The notes under the pieces: model-generated | The model's input: only the letters and a program-made list of their open reading frames with translations | What the model was told of the DNA's origin: nothing | Database searches by the model: none | DNA from: Turbatrix aceti | Lineage: Eukaryota > Nematoda > Chromadorea > Rhabditida > Panagrolaimidae | Direction of reading: 5' to 3' | DNA length: 64,000 bases | Assembly (NCBI GenBank): GCA_963969345.1 | Contig: OZ017769.1 | Location: 8,559,725 to 8,623,724, forward strand | Shown: positions 1 through 11,629 of the stretch, in pieces | Numbering within the stretch: position 1 is the first letter of the stretch | Layout: every line of letters starts with the position of its first letter | Position numbers and translations under genes: made by a program

Positions 1-3000
1 AATGCGGCGTGCGATGTCGTCGCAAAGGCGCTGCTGGACGCGCAGTTTCTGGATCCGAAGTACATTTTTCGGCTCTATGCCACTTCTTATGAGAATTTCC
101 GGATGACGGATGAATTTACGGCGATTTCCTGCAAGGCTGGCGACAAGATGGGAATTCCGCCGGTCTACAACCTGCAAGTTTTCAAAGTTATTATCGTTAC
201 TCTCGTCTCAAGTTCGAAGTTGGCCAAGTGCTGTGCCATGCGTGGATACTTTACGTATGTTTTTGACTTTTTTTTTGTTTTGAGTTGTTTGTGATCGATT
301 TTAGGCACATTCTCATCGATGAAGCCGGCCAGGCCTTTGATTTCGAAGCTTGGGTGCCTATTTCGATGCTTGCGAATCCGACTGAAACGACAGTGGCGTT
401 GTTTGGCGACCCAATGCAACTGGGCTCAGTTTGCCCGGCGAGAGTCCTGCAGGATCTGGAAAATTACACGTCAATGCTGGAGCGTCTGACGAACATACCG
501 GCCTACGACAGCAAGAACAATGATCGACGATTGCTTGTTCATTTGAGGCAGAACTACCGTACCCATCCGTTTATCCTCAAACCCGCATCCATGCTCTTCT
601 ACGATGGAATGCTGAGGCCAAAGACCAACAACGATCGACTGTACCGGCTTTGCGCGTTGCCGATATTGCCTAAAATCGTGGGTTTTCGATTTTTGAAATT
701 TTCGATGTTTTTGTAAGATTTTTAAATTTTATAATTTTTTTTACAAAATTTTCAATTTTAGGTATTTTAGACTTTTTTTTATAAAATTTTAGATTTTTTT
801 TTAAATTTTCTATTTTGAAATTTTTTGATAAGATTTTCGAGTTTTTAAATTTTTGTTTTTTTAAAGTTTTCAAATTTGTTATAGGATTTTTGAAATTTTC
901 AATTTTTTAGAGGATTTTCAATTTTTGAAATTTTAGAATTTTTTTATAAGATTTTTGAAATTTTAGTTTTTTTTTTTTCATTTTTGATGGATTTACAGGG
1001 TTTTCCAATGGTTTTCGTGTCCACGCAAGGCTCGAAAGAAGAAGATCACATCTCCAGGTCCCGGACGAACAACGAAGAAGTCAACAAAGCTGTCAAATAC
1101 GTCCGCGATCTGATCAAATCTGACATTAAATCTTCTGACATTGGAATTGTGAGCCCGTACAAAGCGCAGACAGCCATGGTCAACCGGAAACTCATGAATT
1201 ATGGCATAACGGATATCACCGTGGCTTCCGTCGAACGATTCCAGGGCTCCGAGCGACGGGTCATCATCGCGCTCACGACCAGAACCGACAACCTCGGATT
1301 CATCGCTTCGCCCAAGCGCCTGAATACCGCCATCACGCGAGCGCAGGAGCTGCTCATTATTTTTGGAAAAGAGGATCTTCTCGGCTACAATCCGTACTGG
1401 TCGAAACTGATTTTCTACATCGCGCAAAACGGAGGATTTGTGTCGGCGAATGCGAGTCACAAGTTCTTCCACATGATCGCTGCTGGACCCCAGAGGCAGA
1501 GGGAAGTCGAGCGACTGGCTGCTGAGCAGGAGACGCTCAGCATCACGAACGGCATCGCGGGTCTGACAACCGATGAGAACAACCCGCCGTCGGCGGAGAG
1601 GGATGCAGAAGCCAGACGGCTCAAAGTCATGTCAGTTTTTTTGAAACGAGGACCGCGGGGATTGTGGTGGTTGTTTTTGCGAAGAATGTTTGTTAAAGGC
1701 ACCAGAATTGGCGTTTTTGGGATGCAAATATTGGGTTTTTTTTCCCAAATTACTTATTTGACCGGCATTTTTCAACACGTAAAATGGTACCGTAATCCGA
1801 GTGCTACGGTATTTTTGTTTTTTTGGGTTAAAAAATTGTTCATTGACACAAAAAAAATTTTTTTTAACTTTTTTTTTTTTTTTATTTCTTGTTTTCGACA
1901 AAAAATGGTATCGTAAGCCGAGTATTTATTATATTTTTTTGGATTCAACTTTAATTTTTGCAAAACAAAATTGTTTTTTTTCTTAAAAAAACTAGAATTT
2001 TTTTATTTCTTTGACATTTGTATTTATTTTCGTTTTTTATACAAAACCTATTAGTACTGTAGTTTTGTTTTTTTGTTTGAAATTAAATTTTAATTTGGAC
2101 TTGAGATTGTTTTCATTTTGCCAAAATTTTAAAAAGTACATTTTTTCCAATTTGAATTTTTTCTTCTTTTTTTTTAATTTTTGAATCCAACTAATTTTTT
2201 TACTAAAATCAGTTTTTTTCAGCTTCGACAAAACAAACGAAGGAGAGTATACTGACGACATGCCCGAAGACTCCTGGAATTTGAAATACGACGAGTGGAA
2301 GTACATCGACGATTGGGTTGAAGAGAAAAACAAGCGTACGAGAGAACGGGAACATGCGTACTACGATTCTCACAGAGGTACGTTTTTTTTTTTAGTTTTT
2401 GAACTAAAATATTGTTATGCCATCGATCGTTTTAGATAGCGATGAGTACAGTGACATCGACCCTTACGCTTACTCGACCCGGTCACGGCGTGCCCGCACT
2501 GACGCAGCACACGAAGTTCGCCGTCCGACTCCCCCGCCTGGCTTCGACGACGACGCTGCTGCGGCTGACAGTTCTGTTCCACCCGGTTTTGCGGTCCGGG
2601 AGAAGCGATTTGCTAAGCCGGTCCGTCCTCCTGGCTTCGACGATCTTCCTTCGTCGTCGTCGAGGAGGATCGACTACGACGAGCCGCCTCCAGGCGTGCC
2701 CAACAGGTTTGTCGACGATTGGGGCGACTACGTTCCGAATTCATCTCAGCCGTCTTACGGAACCCGCAAGGCTCCGGTTGAAAAGGAAAAGCCTCATCGC
2801 AGCATTTACTACGACGATTATGAGGATGGTGAATTCGCGGACGGAAATCGCTTCGTAGAACACAAACAGTAGGTTTTTTTTACGATTTGTTCGGGGTTTT
2901 TTTTAGAAATCAAAGCAAGCGCAGATTTTATGAAATTGATAGAGCGGAGCAAGCGCGAAATTTTGATACGCTCCCAGAAAGAAAGCAAAAAAATATGAAA

Positions 3001-4741
3001 AAATCCTTTGATACTTGTTATCCATGTTAGGTTCATTTTACGACCTTTTTGGTCGAAAAATGGGTAAAAAAGAAGAACAATACCTCATGTTTCAATTTCT
3101 AAAATCAAATCTAAAGAACGAAAATTTTTGAGATTTTTTGGGAGCATGAACGAGCGCGGAGCGAAAAAAAAATAGTAGCTGGAGTGAACAAAAATTGGAA
3201 AAAGTAGGAATAAGAACGGAGCGAGCGATTTTTTTTGAAATTTCGGAGAAAATGATTTTTTCATAAATGCCGGAGTAATTTTTTTCAAAAATGTAGGGGA
3301 GCGCGCAAACAATATCGAATTTGGCTGTTTTTTTATTATTTGAAAACGTTTTTTTCAGCGAGTACGGTAAGCCCCAAAACGGTCGCTCGGTATTCTTCGA
3401 CGACGACCGCAATGATTACGATGACCGTCTACCCCTCAACCGCAGCACCGCTCCCGTGCCCGAAAGTCAAAGCCAGCGCCGTCCGGCTCGTCAGACGTTC
3501 GACGATGATTATCGTTCTTCCCAGGTTGACGATTACTACGACCGGCGTTCTGGGTACGACGATCGGAATCACGACCCGTACAGGGAGGAAGATGTTGATT
3601 TCGGCTCTTATGACGCTTTCCGTCGTGATCAGGGTCGTCAAGAACCTCGTCGTCAGGAACAGCGAGGATACGATCACTACGCAGATGAGTGAGTTTTTTT
3701 TGATTTTTTTGATTGTATTATAAAAAAGTTTTTAGGCCTGTGGACGCCTACGAACGCCACAATCGCGATGATCTCGACGATCCTAACTGGCGTCGTCACG
3801 CCCAGGAAGAAGAGCAGGACGAGTACAACGAGCACCGAGAATCTCACCGTCACCGTCGTCGTGAAATTGATCCGTTTTACTTCAACGAAACGGGCGATGA
3901 CGAAGACGACGACTACTATGCCTACGGAAACTACGATCGTGGCTACCGTCCTTCCGATGAACGCGATGGCTACCGTTACTACGAGAGAGATGATCTCCAA
4001 CGCCGCGACCGGGACCGTGACCGCGACCACGACCGCGCCTACGATGACTACGACAGAGAGGGCTACGATGACAACTACTACCCTCAGGACGACTCGCATG
4101 CAAGATCGGACGACTACGACAACAGACACGGACGCGATGCCTTGTACTACCGCGAACCGGAGGACTACGGCGCTCATGGACAGCCGAGTCCTCCTCCCCT
4201 GGACAGCGGAGCAAGCACTCCCCGGCCCCTGGAAGAACTCGGCGACGAGGAATATGTTGTCTCTCTGGAGCGGCGTCGAAATGTCTACATGGATTATTAC
4301 GATTCGTCGGATTTCGAGTCTCCGTCGACGCATGACGTGCAAAATGGTCGTCTGCCGTTGAACTCGGCTGCTGCGGAAAATGGTCGTCAGCGATTGGATA
4401 CTGTGGAAAATGGTCTTCGGCGTACGGCTACTGTGGAAAATGGTCACCGGCGCTTGGATACTGTGGAAAGCGATCGTCAGCGTCAAACTACGGTGGAAAA
4501 TGGTCGTCAACCACTACGCGAAGTTTTTACAGATACCGCCCGTCAATCACTGCGCTCAGAAGAAATTCGTCAACCGTCGCGCCCGACTGCCCAGATTAAC
4601 GCTCGACGACAGGCTCCAGCAGATCCGGCATTTTCCCGTTGGCGCGATCGTAATTCCAGCGAATCGTCGACCGATGTTGAAGAAGTTGTCGCTCCTCGCG
4701 CGGCTCGTGGCTTCAGCATCGACGATTTTGTCTTTGATTAA
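1..4741 (+). CDS. MOV10/MOV10L1-like SF1 RNA helicase, 5'-partial
   Basis: This is the C-terminal part of an Upf1-like superfamily 1 RNA helicase of the MOV10/MOV10L1/Armitage group, which acts in small-RNA and mRNP pathways. I read seven exons: 1-254, 305-677, 999-1630, 2223-2377, 2436-2868, 3359-3688 and 3736-4741. They join in frame to about 1060 residues before the TAA. The opening NAACD matches the segment after motif I. Motif II reads HILIDEAGQA, followed by GDPMQLG (motif III), QNYRTHP (IV), SVERFQGSERR (V) and NTAITRAQ (VI). The motif I lysine lies upstream of the window. After the helicase core comes a tail of over 500 residues rich in Asp, Tyr, Arg and Pro, with PPGFDD repeats and a decapeptide repeat; it is probably disordered. 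Helicase family is secure from the motifs; MOV10 versus MOV10L1 orthology is inference. The last exons could belong to a tail unique to nematodes. Confidence 0.85.
4340..4516 (+). repeat. Coding tandem repeat, 30-bp unit
   Basis: Within the last helicase exon a 30-base unit, encoding versions of ENGRQRLDTV, is repeated about five times after a divergent first copy. Unit starts fall at 4376, 4406, 4436, 4466 and 4496. Copies differ at several codons, so the array is not a very recent duplication. Confidence 0.85.
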
Positions 4742-6182
4742 TTTTTTTTAGTTTTGATATCTCTGATCGCGTGCGATCGTTTTACGGTGTTTTTTGTTTT
4801 CTTCAGATTTTAGTCTACATATTTTTTTGGGACATTGTTGTTTAAAATAAGAATAGGATTATCCGCTGATAGGTACGAAACTTTGGGTGAGTTTTCCTAG
4901 GATAAAACAAATACATACTTATTCCCACATTCCTTTTGTTGTCATAAATTTTTCTTGTGTGTTGGCATGGTTTAATTTTTTTCCATGTATAATAAAAAAA
5001 ACAAAAAAAATGGACGATGGAAGGTCGATTAATTTTGGCGGGGACGCGCAGAAGAAAACGAAGACAGCCTTGGTGAGCCTTGAAAAAATTTTACAAAAGA
5101 ATTCGGGCTGGTGTAACACGGTTTTTTTGGCGTGTCACCCGGATTTTCGAGTTTGAGTCGGTTAACCGAATTTAATTTTTTTAAATGAAAATATAAATAT
5201 TTATATTATTTCCAAAATGACGTATTTTTATAAAAATATATATTAAAACTTACAACAATTTAGTTAAAAAAGGCAATACATTCAACTTTATGAAACGAAT
5301 GGCATAAATTTTGGGTTTTTGGATCGGGTACCCGAAATTTCGAATTTCAGATGGGTTTTTTTTTGATTTTTTAAACGGGTTATCCGAAATTTCACGTTTT
5401 TGGGTTGGATAACCCGAATTTTTGAATTTCGCGTCGGATACCCAAATGTTCAGGTTTTTTTAGCACTGCTTCCAACGTGCCGAAAAAAAAGAAACCCCAG
5501 ACAAAATAATCCAGACAAAAATAACTTTTTTTCAATCACCAACCGCTATCAATCGACGATGTAAACTAAACGTTCCCAGCGATCAACATCAATTGTGAAA
5601 TGAATCTGTCACCTCCTGCCACCGCCACAATCACCACCACTGACTGGTAGCGGGAGCGCGCTCCCGGGTACGACGACGGATCAATGCATGCGCGGCGGTG
5701 AATCCTCCTTGGGGCGGCGATCGATTGTGCACCACCGTTGCTCCTGCCTGCCTGACTCACTTCCGTCGTCTTCTTCGGGGGCTGTGGCTCTCGTCCACGC
5801 GAGAAGCTATCAAAGATACGCACGCGAGATCGGCGCCCTTGCGGAGAGGAAAGGCAAAACAAAACCTGTTTGAAAAAAAGAAAGGTTCGTGCATGCGCCG
5901 GGCGGTGGTGGCTGGTAGCTGGCGGTGGCGGTGGTGGTGATTGCGCACCACCACCACATCATCAGTCGCCTGCCCGCTCAGACGCTGGAAAAAAGAAATG
6001 AAACGTCCTCCCTCGGAAAGAAAAAGAAAAAAATTTTTGGGCGATGTCGTCGTGTTTTTGTGTCGTTTCTCATCTTGACGACCAAGTTGTGATCGCATCG
6101 CGCAGCACACGGCGATGTAGTACTTTTTTTCTAAATATCTTGTTTCTCGCGAGATTCAACGAAATTTGTTACCTGTCAACAG
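4742..6182. other. Intergenic stretch
   Basis: No gene is recognisable here. An AATAAA at 4991-4996 could serve the helicase transcript on the + strand. A run of repeated GGGTTAYCCGAA-like motifs occupies about 5139-5460 (listed separately). From 5560 on the composition becomes GC-richer, with CCACCACC and GGTGGTGG tracts typical of a promoter region for the next gene. Open frames here are short and compositionally simple. Confidence 0.6.
5139..5460. repeat. Degenerate repeat with GGGTA/TACCCGAA core
   Basis: The core palindrome-like motif (for example CGGGTACCCGAAATTTCG, CGGGTTATCCGAAATTTC and GGATAACCCGAATTT) recurs at roughly 40-base spacing between T-rich spacers. Similar sequence occurs at 41165-41215, 41390-41425 and 41490-41530, suggesting a dispersed repeat family. 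Confidence 0.55.
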
Positions 6183-6203
6183 TTTTTCTTTTTCAGATTT
6201 CAG
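6183..6203 (+). promoter_or_regulatory. Candidate splice or SL trans-splice acceptor
   Basis: A strong pyrimidine tract runs into TTTTTCAG at 6196, followed seven bases later by a second CAG at 6203. It lies 81-88 bases before the ATG at 6285. Because the window contains an SL1 gene, this may be where the leader is added; a cis intron from an upstream 5' exon is the alternative. Confidence 0.45.
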
Positions 6204-6250
6204 ATTTGGGCAAGCGAAGAAGAAGAAAAAAACCTCGGCGCGAGAAAAGC

Positions 6251-6295
6251 ATGCATCTCCGCCGACGCGAGGGGTGCCGCAGTCATGTTTTGTAG
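6251..6295 (+). other. Upstream open frame overlapping the next start codon
   Basis: An ATG at 6251 opens a 14-codon frame (MHLRRREGCRSHVL) that ends at the TAG 6293-6295, overlapping the main ATG at 6285 in another frame. If the transcript starts at the acceptor just upstream, this frame would be in the leader and could reduce initiation at the main start. Confidence 0.4.
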
Positions 6296-8012
6296 CTTGT
6301 CGCCCCCGGCCATCTTTGCCGTTCTCCTCTTTCTCATGGTCAGTCCGCCCAAGACCTCGCTCGACGCCACCCGTGTCTACAACGCCATCGCGCGGTCACC
6401 CGATGGCTCGCATGGTGAGTCGGCGGGTTCGGGTGCTCACAATTTTTTCCTACCCTTCCAAAAATTTTACAGGGGTTGATTTGAAATTTTAATTAAACGT
6501 CCACGACCTCGTAATTTTTGTTCGTTTACGATGTCTCAAAAAATTGTTTTGAAGAAGAATCGATAGGTTTAATTTGTTAAATTTATCAACTCACGTGTCT
6601 GACAAACTCGTTTTTTGTCAATTGATGAGTTTTTTTAACCTTTAGGGAAATTTTGAAAGCATAAACAAATTCAGAATTTTTTTTAAATCTGCTGCGATAA
6701 AAANNNNNNNNNNNNNNNNNNNNNNNNNNNNNNNNNNNNNNNNNNNNNNNNNNNNNNNNNNNNNNNNNNNNNNNNNNNNNNNNNNNNNNNNNNNNNNNNN
6801 NNNNNNNNNNNNNNNNNNNNNNNNNNNNNNNNNNNNNNNNNNNNNNNNNNNNNNNNNNNNNNNNNNNNNNNNNNNNNNNNNNNNNNNNNNNNNNNNNNNN
6901 NNNCTGCTGCGATAAAAAAATGCTACGAATTTTTTTTAAGGTCAATTAATTTTTTTAAGTCAGAAATTTTTTGAAAAAACTGGAAGAAGAATTTTGAATG
7001 AAAAAAAATATTTTGGGGCTTAAAAAAATACTGTGAAAAGTTTTTTTACATGCAGAAAATTTTTGGGAACCCTCAAGCAAAAAAAACATGCAGAAAAAAT
7101 TTTTGAGAAACTCTCATGCAAAAATTTTAGATTTTAAAAATATTTCCTGGACTCCAAAAAAGTACCAATTTGACAGCTCTTTCAGACATGAACATCCAGG
7201 TAATCCAGGTGGGCATAATAAATTTTGACAACAACGGCCGACAGATTACGGTCACGCCCCCGCCCATAACTGTGCACGAGGAGATCAAGCACCGAGTCAC
7301 CTGGTCACCTGAGACGGGTTTTGTCACCGCCGCCCGACCTGCCGAGTCAGAAGTCAACCCGCCACCCCCAGCTTCCCCTAGCGAGGTTCTAGTAGCCCTC
7401 GCCGGGCCAACGCCCCCGCCGGAGCAGCCTGGGGTGCTGCTCCCCGTCGCGGAGCACCTGACGTCGACCCCGCTCGAGAATGGCGAGGTTGCATACCGGC
7501 ACACGCATCACTCGAGACACCGGACTTCAGGGACTCAAACCGGGCCCCTGGGAAACGATCCGGTCTCCTCCCTGGGCAGAAAACTCGTCAGCAATCAACT
7601 TTTCTTCGACGATCCGGTGATCCTGACGGGAACGGCACTCATTCTGGGATTGTTGTTCCTCATTGTTTTCGCCTACCTGCTCGGCGTTATCGTCAAACAA
7701 AAACGACAGTCCAGAAGAGCCGCCCGGAGGAGAGAAAAAATCTCGGCTGCTTACGCACAACGCGCGCTCCCAGCGCTGCCCTTCGAGCACGACTACGAGA
7801 ATCTCTCCGAGCTTGGGACCAACGACGACGCCACTTCCCAGCCGCCTCCGATTCCGCCTAGGTCGTCGGATCGACGACGGCAACATCCCATTCATCGCGT
7901 GCTCGACCAGCCTATTGAGTGGCTTCTAGAGCAGGATTCTGATGAAAAGCTTCATCCGTCGTGGAGCGCTCCGGCGTTCCTCGCCAGTCCTGCGCGCCGT
8001 CGATCGTTTTGA
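6285..8012 (+). CDS. Single-pass type I membrane protein, family not recognised
   Basis: Two exons, 6285-6414 and 7186-8012, join in frame (GTGAGT donor, CTTTCAG acceptor) to 318 residues. The start codon begins a good signal peptide (MFCSLSPPAIFAVLLFLMVS). A proline-rich extracellular part follows. A single membrane segment lies at about residues 187-212 (PVILTGTALILGLLFLIVFA onward), then a basic stop-transfer stretch KQKRQSRRAARRREK. The cytoplasmic tail of about 100 residues carries PPPIPPR, a likely SH3-binding motif, and YENL, a possible tyrosine-based motif. I do not recognise the family and infer no function beyond a surface or receptor-like protein. The intron contains the 200-base gap, so a further small exon hidden there cannot be excluded. 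Confidence 0.72.
6704..6903. other. Assembly gap of 200 N
   Basis: Exactly 200 undetermined bases. The sequence just before the gap (CTGCTGCGATAAAAA-like) is repeated just after it, so the gap may separate two overlapping contig ends or sit in a tandem repeat. Confidence 0.95.
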
Positions 8013-8110
8013 CGGGTGCCAGATGTTTCGGAAACGTTTTTCTCCTCACCCCTTGACCTCTTTTTTCACTGCGGGTACTCACACTTCACACCTGTTGTTG
8101 CTGGAGCTTC

Positions 8111-8116
8111 AATAAA
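8111..8116 (+). terminator. Poly(A) signal AATAAA
   Basis: AATAAA lies 99 bases past the stop codon of the membrane-protein gene, followed by T-rich sequence. It is the likely cleavage signal for that transcript. Confidence 0.6.
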
Positions 8117-8511
8117 AAATTTTTTTGATGGGACGATTGGCAACAACAAAAAATTTAAAAAAAAATTAATCTTTGATATGTGCCATTTTGCTTCATTTTA
8201 ACGAGCAATTTGAAAATCGAGCATGGGCTTCGCTCCCGCGAGAGCAGAGCAAGTGAAAGCGAAAGCAAAAGTTTGAATTCAAAATTTAAAAAAACGGGAG
8301 CGGGGCAAACAAAAAAAAATAAAAAAGCGGTTGCAAAATAATCGAAAAAATGAAGTAAATTGAAAAATTCTGACGATTGAGAGAAATGTAAATAATTTTG
8401 CATGCCCCAGCATTTTCGAGCGTTTACGCCGTTGATTGATATCCCGTAGACTGACTTGACTGACTGACTGGAATGACTTGACTGACCCCAACTGACAAAA
8501 CTGACACACCT
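8117..8511. other. Intergenic stretch before the acyl-CoA synthetase
   Basis: No gene is seen. The last 75 bases before the ATG at 8512 consist of repeated TGACTGACT and ACTGAC units, a degenerate short tandem repeat that would lie in the 5' leader or promoter. Confidence 0.55.
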
Positions 8512-10528
8512 ATGCTACTTCGATTTAAGACAGGATCCATATGTTTTGCCCGATTCGCTTCAAAGCACGTCAAAATCCGTCGCAGCAGAGTCCGTCGCCT
8601 GCTGTCCGCCCCATCTGATCTCAGCTACGTCCACGGCGCTTCAACTGTGCCACTCGCACCCAATACCATCAACGACGTGCTTCGATCCGCGGCAGACCGT
8701 ACTCCTGACCGGAAATTTGTTATTTTTCATCAAGACAATATCATCAAGACCTATCAGCAGGTTTTCCAGGAGGTAAGCAAATGAATGTTCAAGTCAGGTG
8801 TCTCAGGTGAACAAAAAATATTTATCCTTAGGCAAGGCAATTCGCAGGAGCTCTCCTCAAACTTGGGCTACGTCCAGGTGACCGGGTGGCCGTCTGGGGC
8901 CCAAATTACTATCAATGGGTGGTCACGCAGTTTGCGGTTCAGATATCCGGGCTCATCCTCGTGACACTCAATCCCGCGTATCAGGCAGCTGAAACTGCGT
9001 ACGCGCTTCGCAAGGCCGGCGTCTCAGCCGTCGTCACGCCACCTTTCTTCAAAACCACCCGGTACTACGACATGGTCGTCGAACTCATCCCCGAGCTCGC
9101 AAAGCTTCCAGAAGGGGTATCCGGGGTCTCGTCATCTGCTTTCCCCAATTTAAAACATGTCATTGTTTTCCGAGGCCAACAGACTTATCCCGGAGCCTGG
9201 AACTTTGCAGATCTGATCTCTGACGTCGATAGCACATTTTTGGCGGACGCCGACAACCGGGGCAAGGAAATGTCCATCGACGACGTCGCGAACATCAAAT
9301 TCACGAGCGGCACCACCGGACAGCCCAAAGCAGCGGCTCTCACGCATCACGCGATTGTCAACAATTCCTACTTCATGGGACTGAGAGTGGGATTCGGGAG
9401 CCGTGAACCAACCATCTTGGGCCTGATGACTCCGCTTTTTCACGTTTATGCGTACATTGGACTGATGACGATCTTGGCACACAGACAGACTGCGTTGATG
9501 CCTTCGAGGGTCTTCAAAGTAAGCTAGGCAGCGTGTTTGAATTTTTTAATATTTTTTTCGATGCAGTGTTTTTATTTTATTTTTTGACGTATTTTTTTTT
9601 ATTTCTAACAGGTGTTTTTTAGGCCGAATCAGCCCTAGAAGCCCTGCATAAGCACCGAGCTACTTTCATGTACGGCACGCCGACGATGTACGTGGACATG
9701 TTGGCAAGTCCAACCCTGGCCAATGTGGATTTGAGATCGATCCGAGGCGCTGTGTCGAGCGGAGCGCCAATGTCGGAGGCACTTTTCAACACTGTGGCTC
9801 AAAAACTTCATATTCCAATCCTCCTTTCTGGTTATGGAGCTACCGAATTGACTTCTGGCTACCTGATGTGCTACCAAGACGAATCCGTAGAAGCCAGACG
9901 CCTCACCGTCGGCCACATCTTGGACAATTTAGAAGCCGGGATCGTTGACCCAAAAAGTGGACGCCTGGTACCCCGGGGCGTAAAAGGCGAGCTGGTCGCC
10001 CGAGGGTACACGGTCATGAAGGGCTACTGGGAAGACGAGGAGAAGACCCGGGAGGCTATCACGCCGGAGGGATGGTATCATACTGGGTGAGTGATTGACC
10101 ACAAAAAAACAGGTGTATAAACAGTACCTTTTAGGGACTTGGCGACAATGAACCGCGATGGCAGCATCACAATGTGCGGTAGAACAAAGGAACTCATCCT
10201 GCGCGGTGGGGAGAACGTCTACCCCGCGGAGATTGAGCAGTTCCTTCACCACCACCCTGCCATCGCTGATATCTACGTCGTTGGCGTGCCAGATGTCCGC
10301 CTCGGCGAGGAGATCTGCGCGTGCGTTTCCCTCAAGGAAAAACAAACGCTGACTATCAAAGAGGTTAAAAAGTTCTGCAAAGGAAAGATCGCTCACAACA
10401 AGATCCCCAAGTACCTGGTAATCAAGAAGAGCACCGAAATGCCGACCACTGCGTCTGGGAAAATTCAGAAAGTTCAACTCAAGGAGATCTGCACGAAGGA
10501 ACTCAATCTGGACAAGGTCGTTGTTTGA
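8512..10528 (+). CDS. ACSF2: Acyl-CoA synthetase family member 2 (medium-chain fatty acid-CoA ligase)
   Basis: Activates a fatty acid with ATP and CoA through an acyl-adenylate, probably in mitochondria. Four exons: 8512-8772, 8832-9518, 9623-10086 and 10135-10528, with clean GT/AG borders and in-frame joins, give 601 residues, close to the 615 of human ACSF2. The first 35 residues are rich in Arg, Lys and Ser with almost no acidic residues, as expected for a mitochondrial leader. The AMP-binding P-loop FTSGTTGQPKAAALTH is at about residues 243-258, YGATE near 388, the TGD motif at the exon 3/4 join near 470, GGENVYPAEIE in the C-terminal subdomain, and the catalytic lysine in TASGKIQK near 578. 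All key motifs are intact, so the enzyme looks functional. Chain-length preference cannot be read from sequence. Other ANL enzymes are the alternative, but the mitochondrial leader and length favour ACSF2. Confidence 0.93.
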
Positions 10529-11343
10529 CTGGGTAACACGTGTGATTCCTGTCGTTATCGTTGTGCATGACTGATTTTAATACAAAAATTAAGAAAATAA
10601 GTCGTTTTCTAAAGATCAAGGCAATGTCACAGTCAGCTGAAGCGCGCACGAAAATAACGATTGATAACAAAAAAGCAACAATACTGTGTTTGTAAAATTT
10701 TTTATAACGATTCACGTAACGGATAGCAAAAAACAATGATTTTTGACAGCCTTCCCCTTACTTTTCGCTTCCAAAACGACGATTTATAAGGAGTGGCAGT
10801 CACCATTTTTTTTCGCCAACAAATCCCCGTAACCCAAAAATCAGAATTTTTGAAGCATTTTAAAAAGTTCACGTCGAAAATTACAGAAGCCGTATCTCCA
10901 GAATAGGGCATCTGAAAAAAAATATGATATGTTAATTTAAACCTTTCCTAAATGCCTACAACTATGGCACAAAACATGCACTTGAAAACACTAGACTAAA
11001 TTCTTATTGTCAGTTTTCAAAACTGTCAGTTAGCTCTTTTTAAAAAACATCAATTTAAAAAAACATTTTTAAAAAGTTGTTTTTGTCTTCTTACACTTGT
11101 GATACATGTGAAGGGGTTACAAAGTACATATTGCCGATAATGTTGTAGAGATGGATTTCACAGCGTCGTAAATGGCCGCAAATCTCACGATTTTTCAAAA
11201 TTCAAAAGCTTGCCTTTTAGGCCGATGCATCGCGATGCATCAGCAGCTCGATATCATTCGCCATACTTTACTTTAATGTATGTAAGCTTGGGAACTCTGA
11301 TGTGAGTGAAGATCACTAATGGACGCCACACCCTTTTTTCCGA
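10529..11343. other. Intergenic stretch with repeat fragment
   Basis: No gene is recognised. About 10747-10780 contains CCTTCCCCTTACTTTTCGC followed by TTCCAAAACG, closely matching 13028-13058, so it is probably a fragment of a dispersed element. The rest is AT-rich unique sequence. Confidence 0.5.
11224..11241. repeat. Perfect 18-bp palindrome
   Basis: GATGCATCGCGATGCATC is identical to its reverse complement. It lies about 100 bases upstream of a TATA-like box and could be a dimeric transcription-factor site in the promoter of the small peptide gene, though chance cannot be ruled out. Confidence 0.6.
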
Positions 11344-11344
11344 G

Positions 11345-11352
11345 CATAAAAG
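11345..11352 (+). promoter_or_regulatory. TATA-like box
   Basis: CATAAAAG lies 61-68 bases upstream of the ATG at 11413. The spacing would give a leader of about 35 bases, a compact arrangement typical of short highly expressed genes. Confidence 0.45.
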
Positions 11353-11412
11353 CCAAGACGCATCACCAAAAAATCGTCAAATCTGCAACCAACAACACCG
11401 ATCGTTTCAACA

Positions 11413-11520
11413 ATGAAGCTGTTCCTCGGCAACCTTCTCGCCTTAATTGTCTTACTGTGTCTTGTTTACACCGCCACGGCTGACGCATCAACTGATGACT
11501 GCAATTCGCCGGTTTGTTAA
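11413..11520 (+). CDS. Small secreted peptide, family not recognised
   Basis: A 35-codon frame starts MKLFLGNLLALIVLLCLVYT, a textbook signal peptide, and probably cleaves after the following ATA. The remaining mature part would be only DASTDDCNSPVC, with two cysteines four residues apart that could close a small disulfide ring. The frame is flanked by a TATA-like box upstream and AATAAA at 11624 downstream, so the whole transcript would be under 300 bases. A GTTTGT at the codons just before the stop and a TTCTTCAG 23 bases on could be splice signals that extend the C-terminus, but such an intron would be too short. Function is unknown; an antimicrobial or signalling peptide is speculation. 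Confidence 0.5.
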   Translation: MKLFLGNLLALIVLLCLVYTATADASTDDCNSPVC

Positions 11521-11623
11521 CAACCTTTTCTTCAGTCAATCCCCCAAAGTTCACTAAGATCACCGAAACTGTGTTGAATTTGTTTGAAACAACGTTTAAC
11601 GGATGTGAATTGGGAAAAATCTA

Positions 11624-11629
11624 AATAAA
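11624..11629 (+). terminator. Poly(A) signal AATAAA
   Basis: AATAAA lies 104 bases after the stop of the small peptide frame and is the likely end signal of that transcript. Confidence 0.5.

Noticed and set aside
3677..4510. 277-codon - strand frame opposite the helicase tail
   Set aside because: It is the complement of the Asp/Arg/Tyr-rich tail, giving Val/Ile/Arg runs; the + strand frame has matching exon phases.
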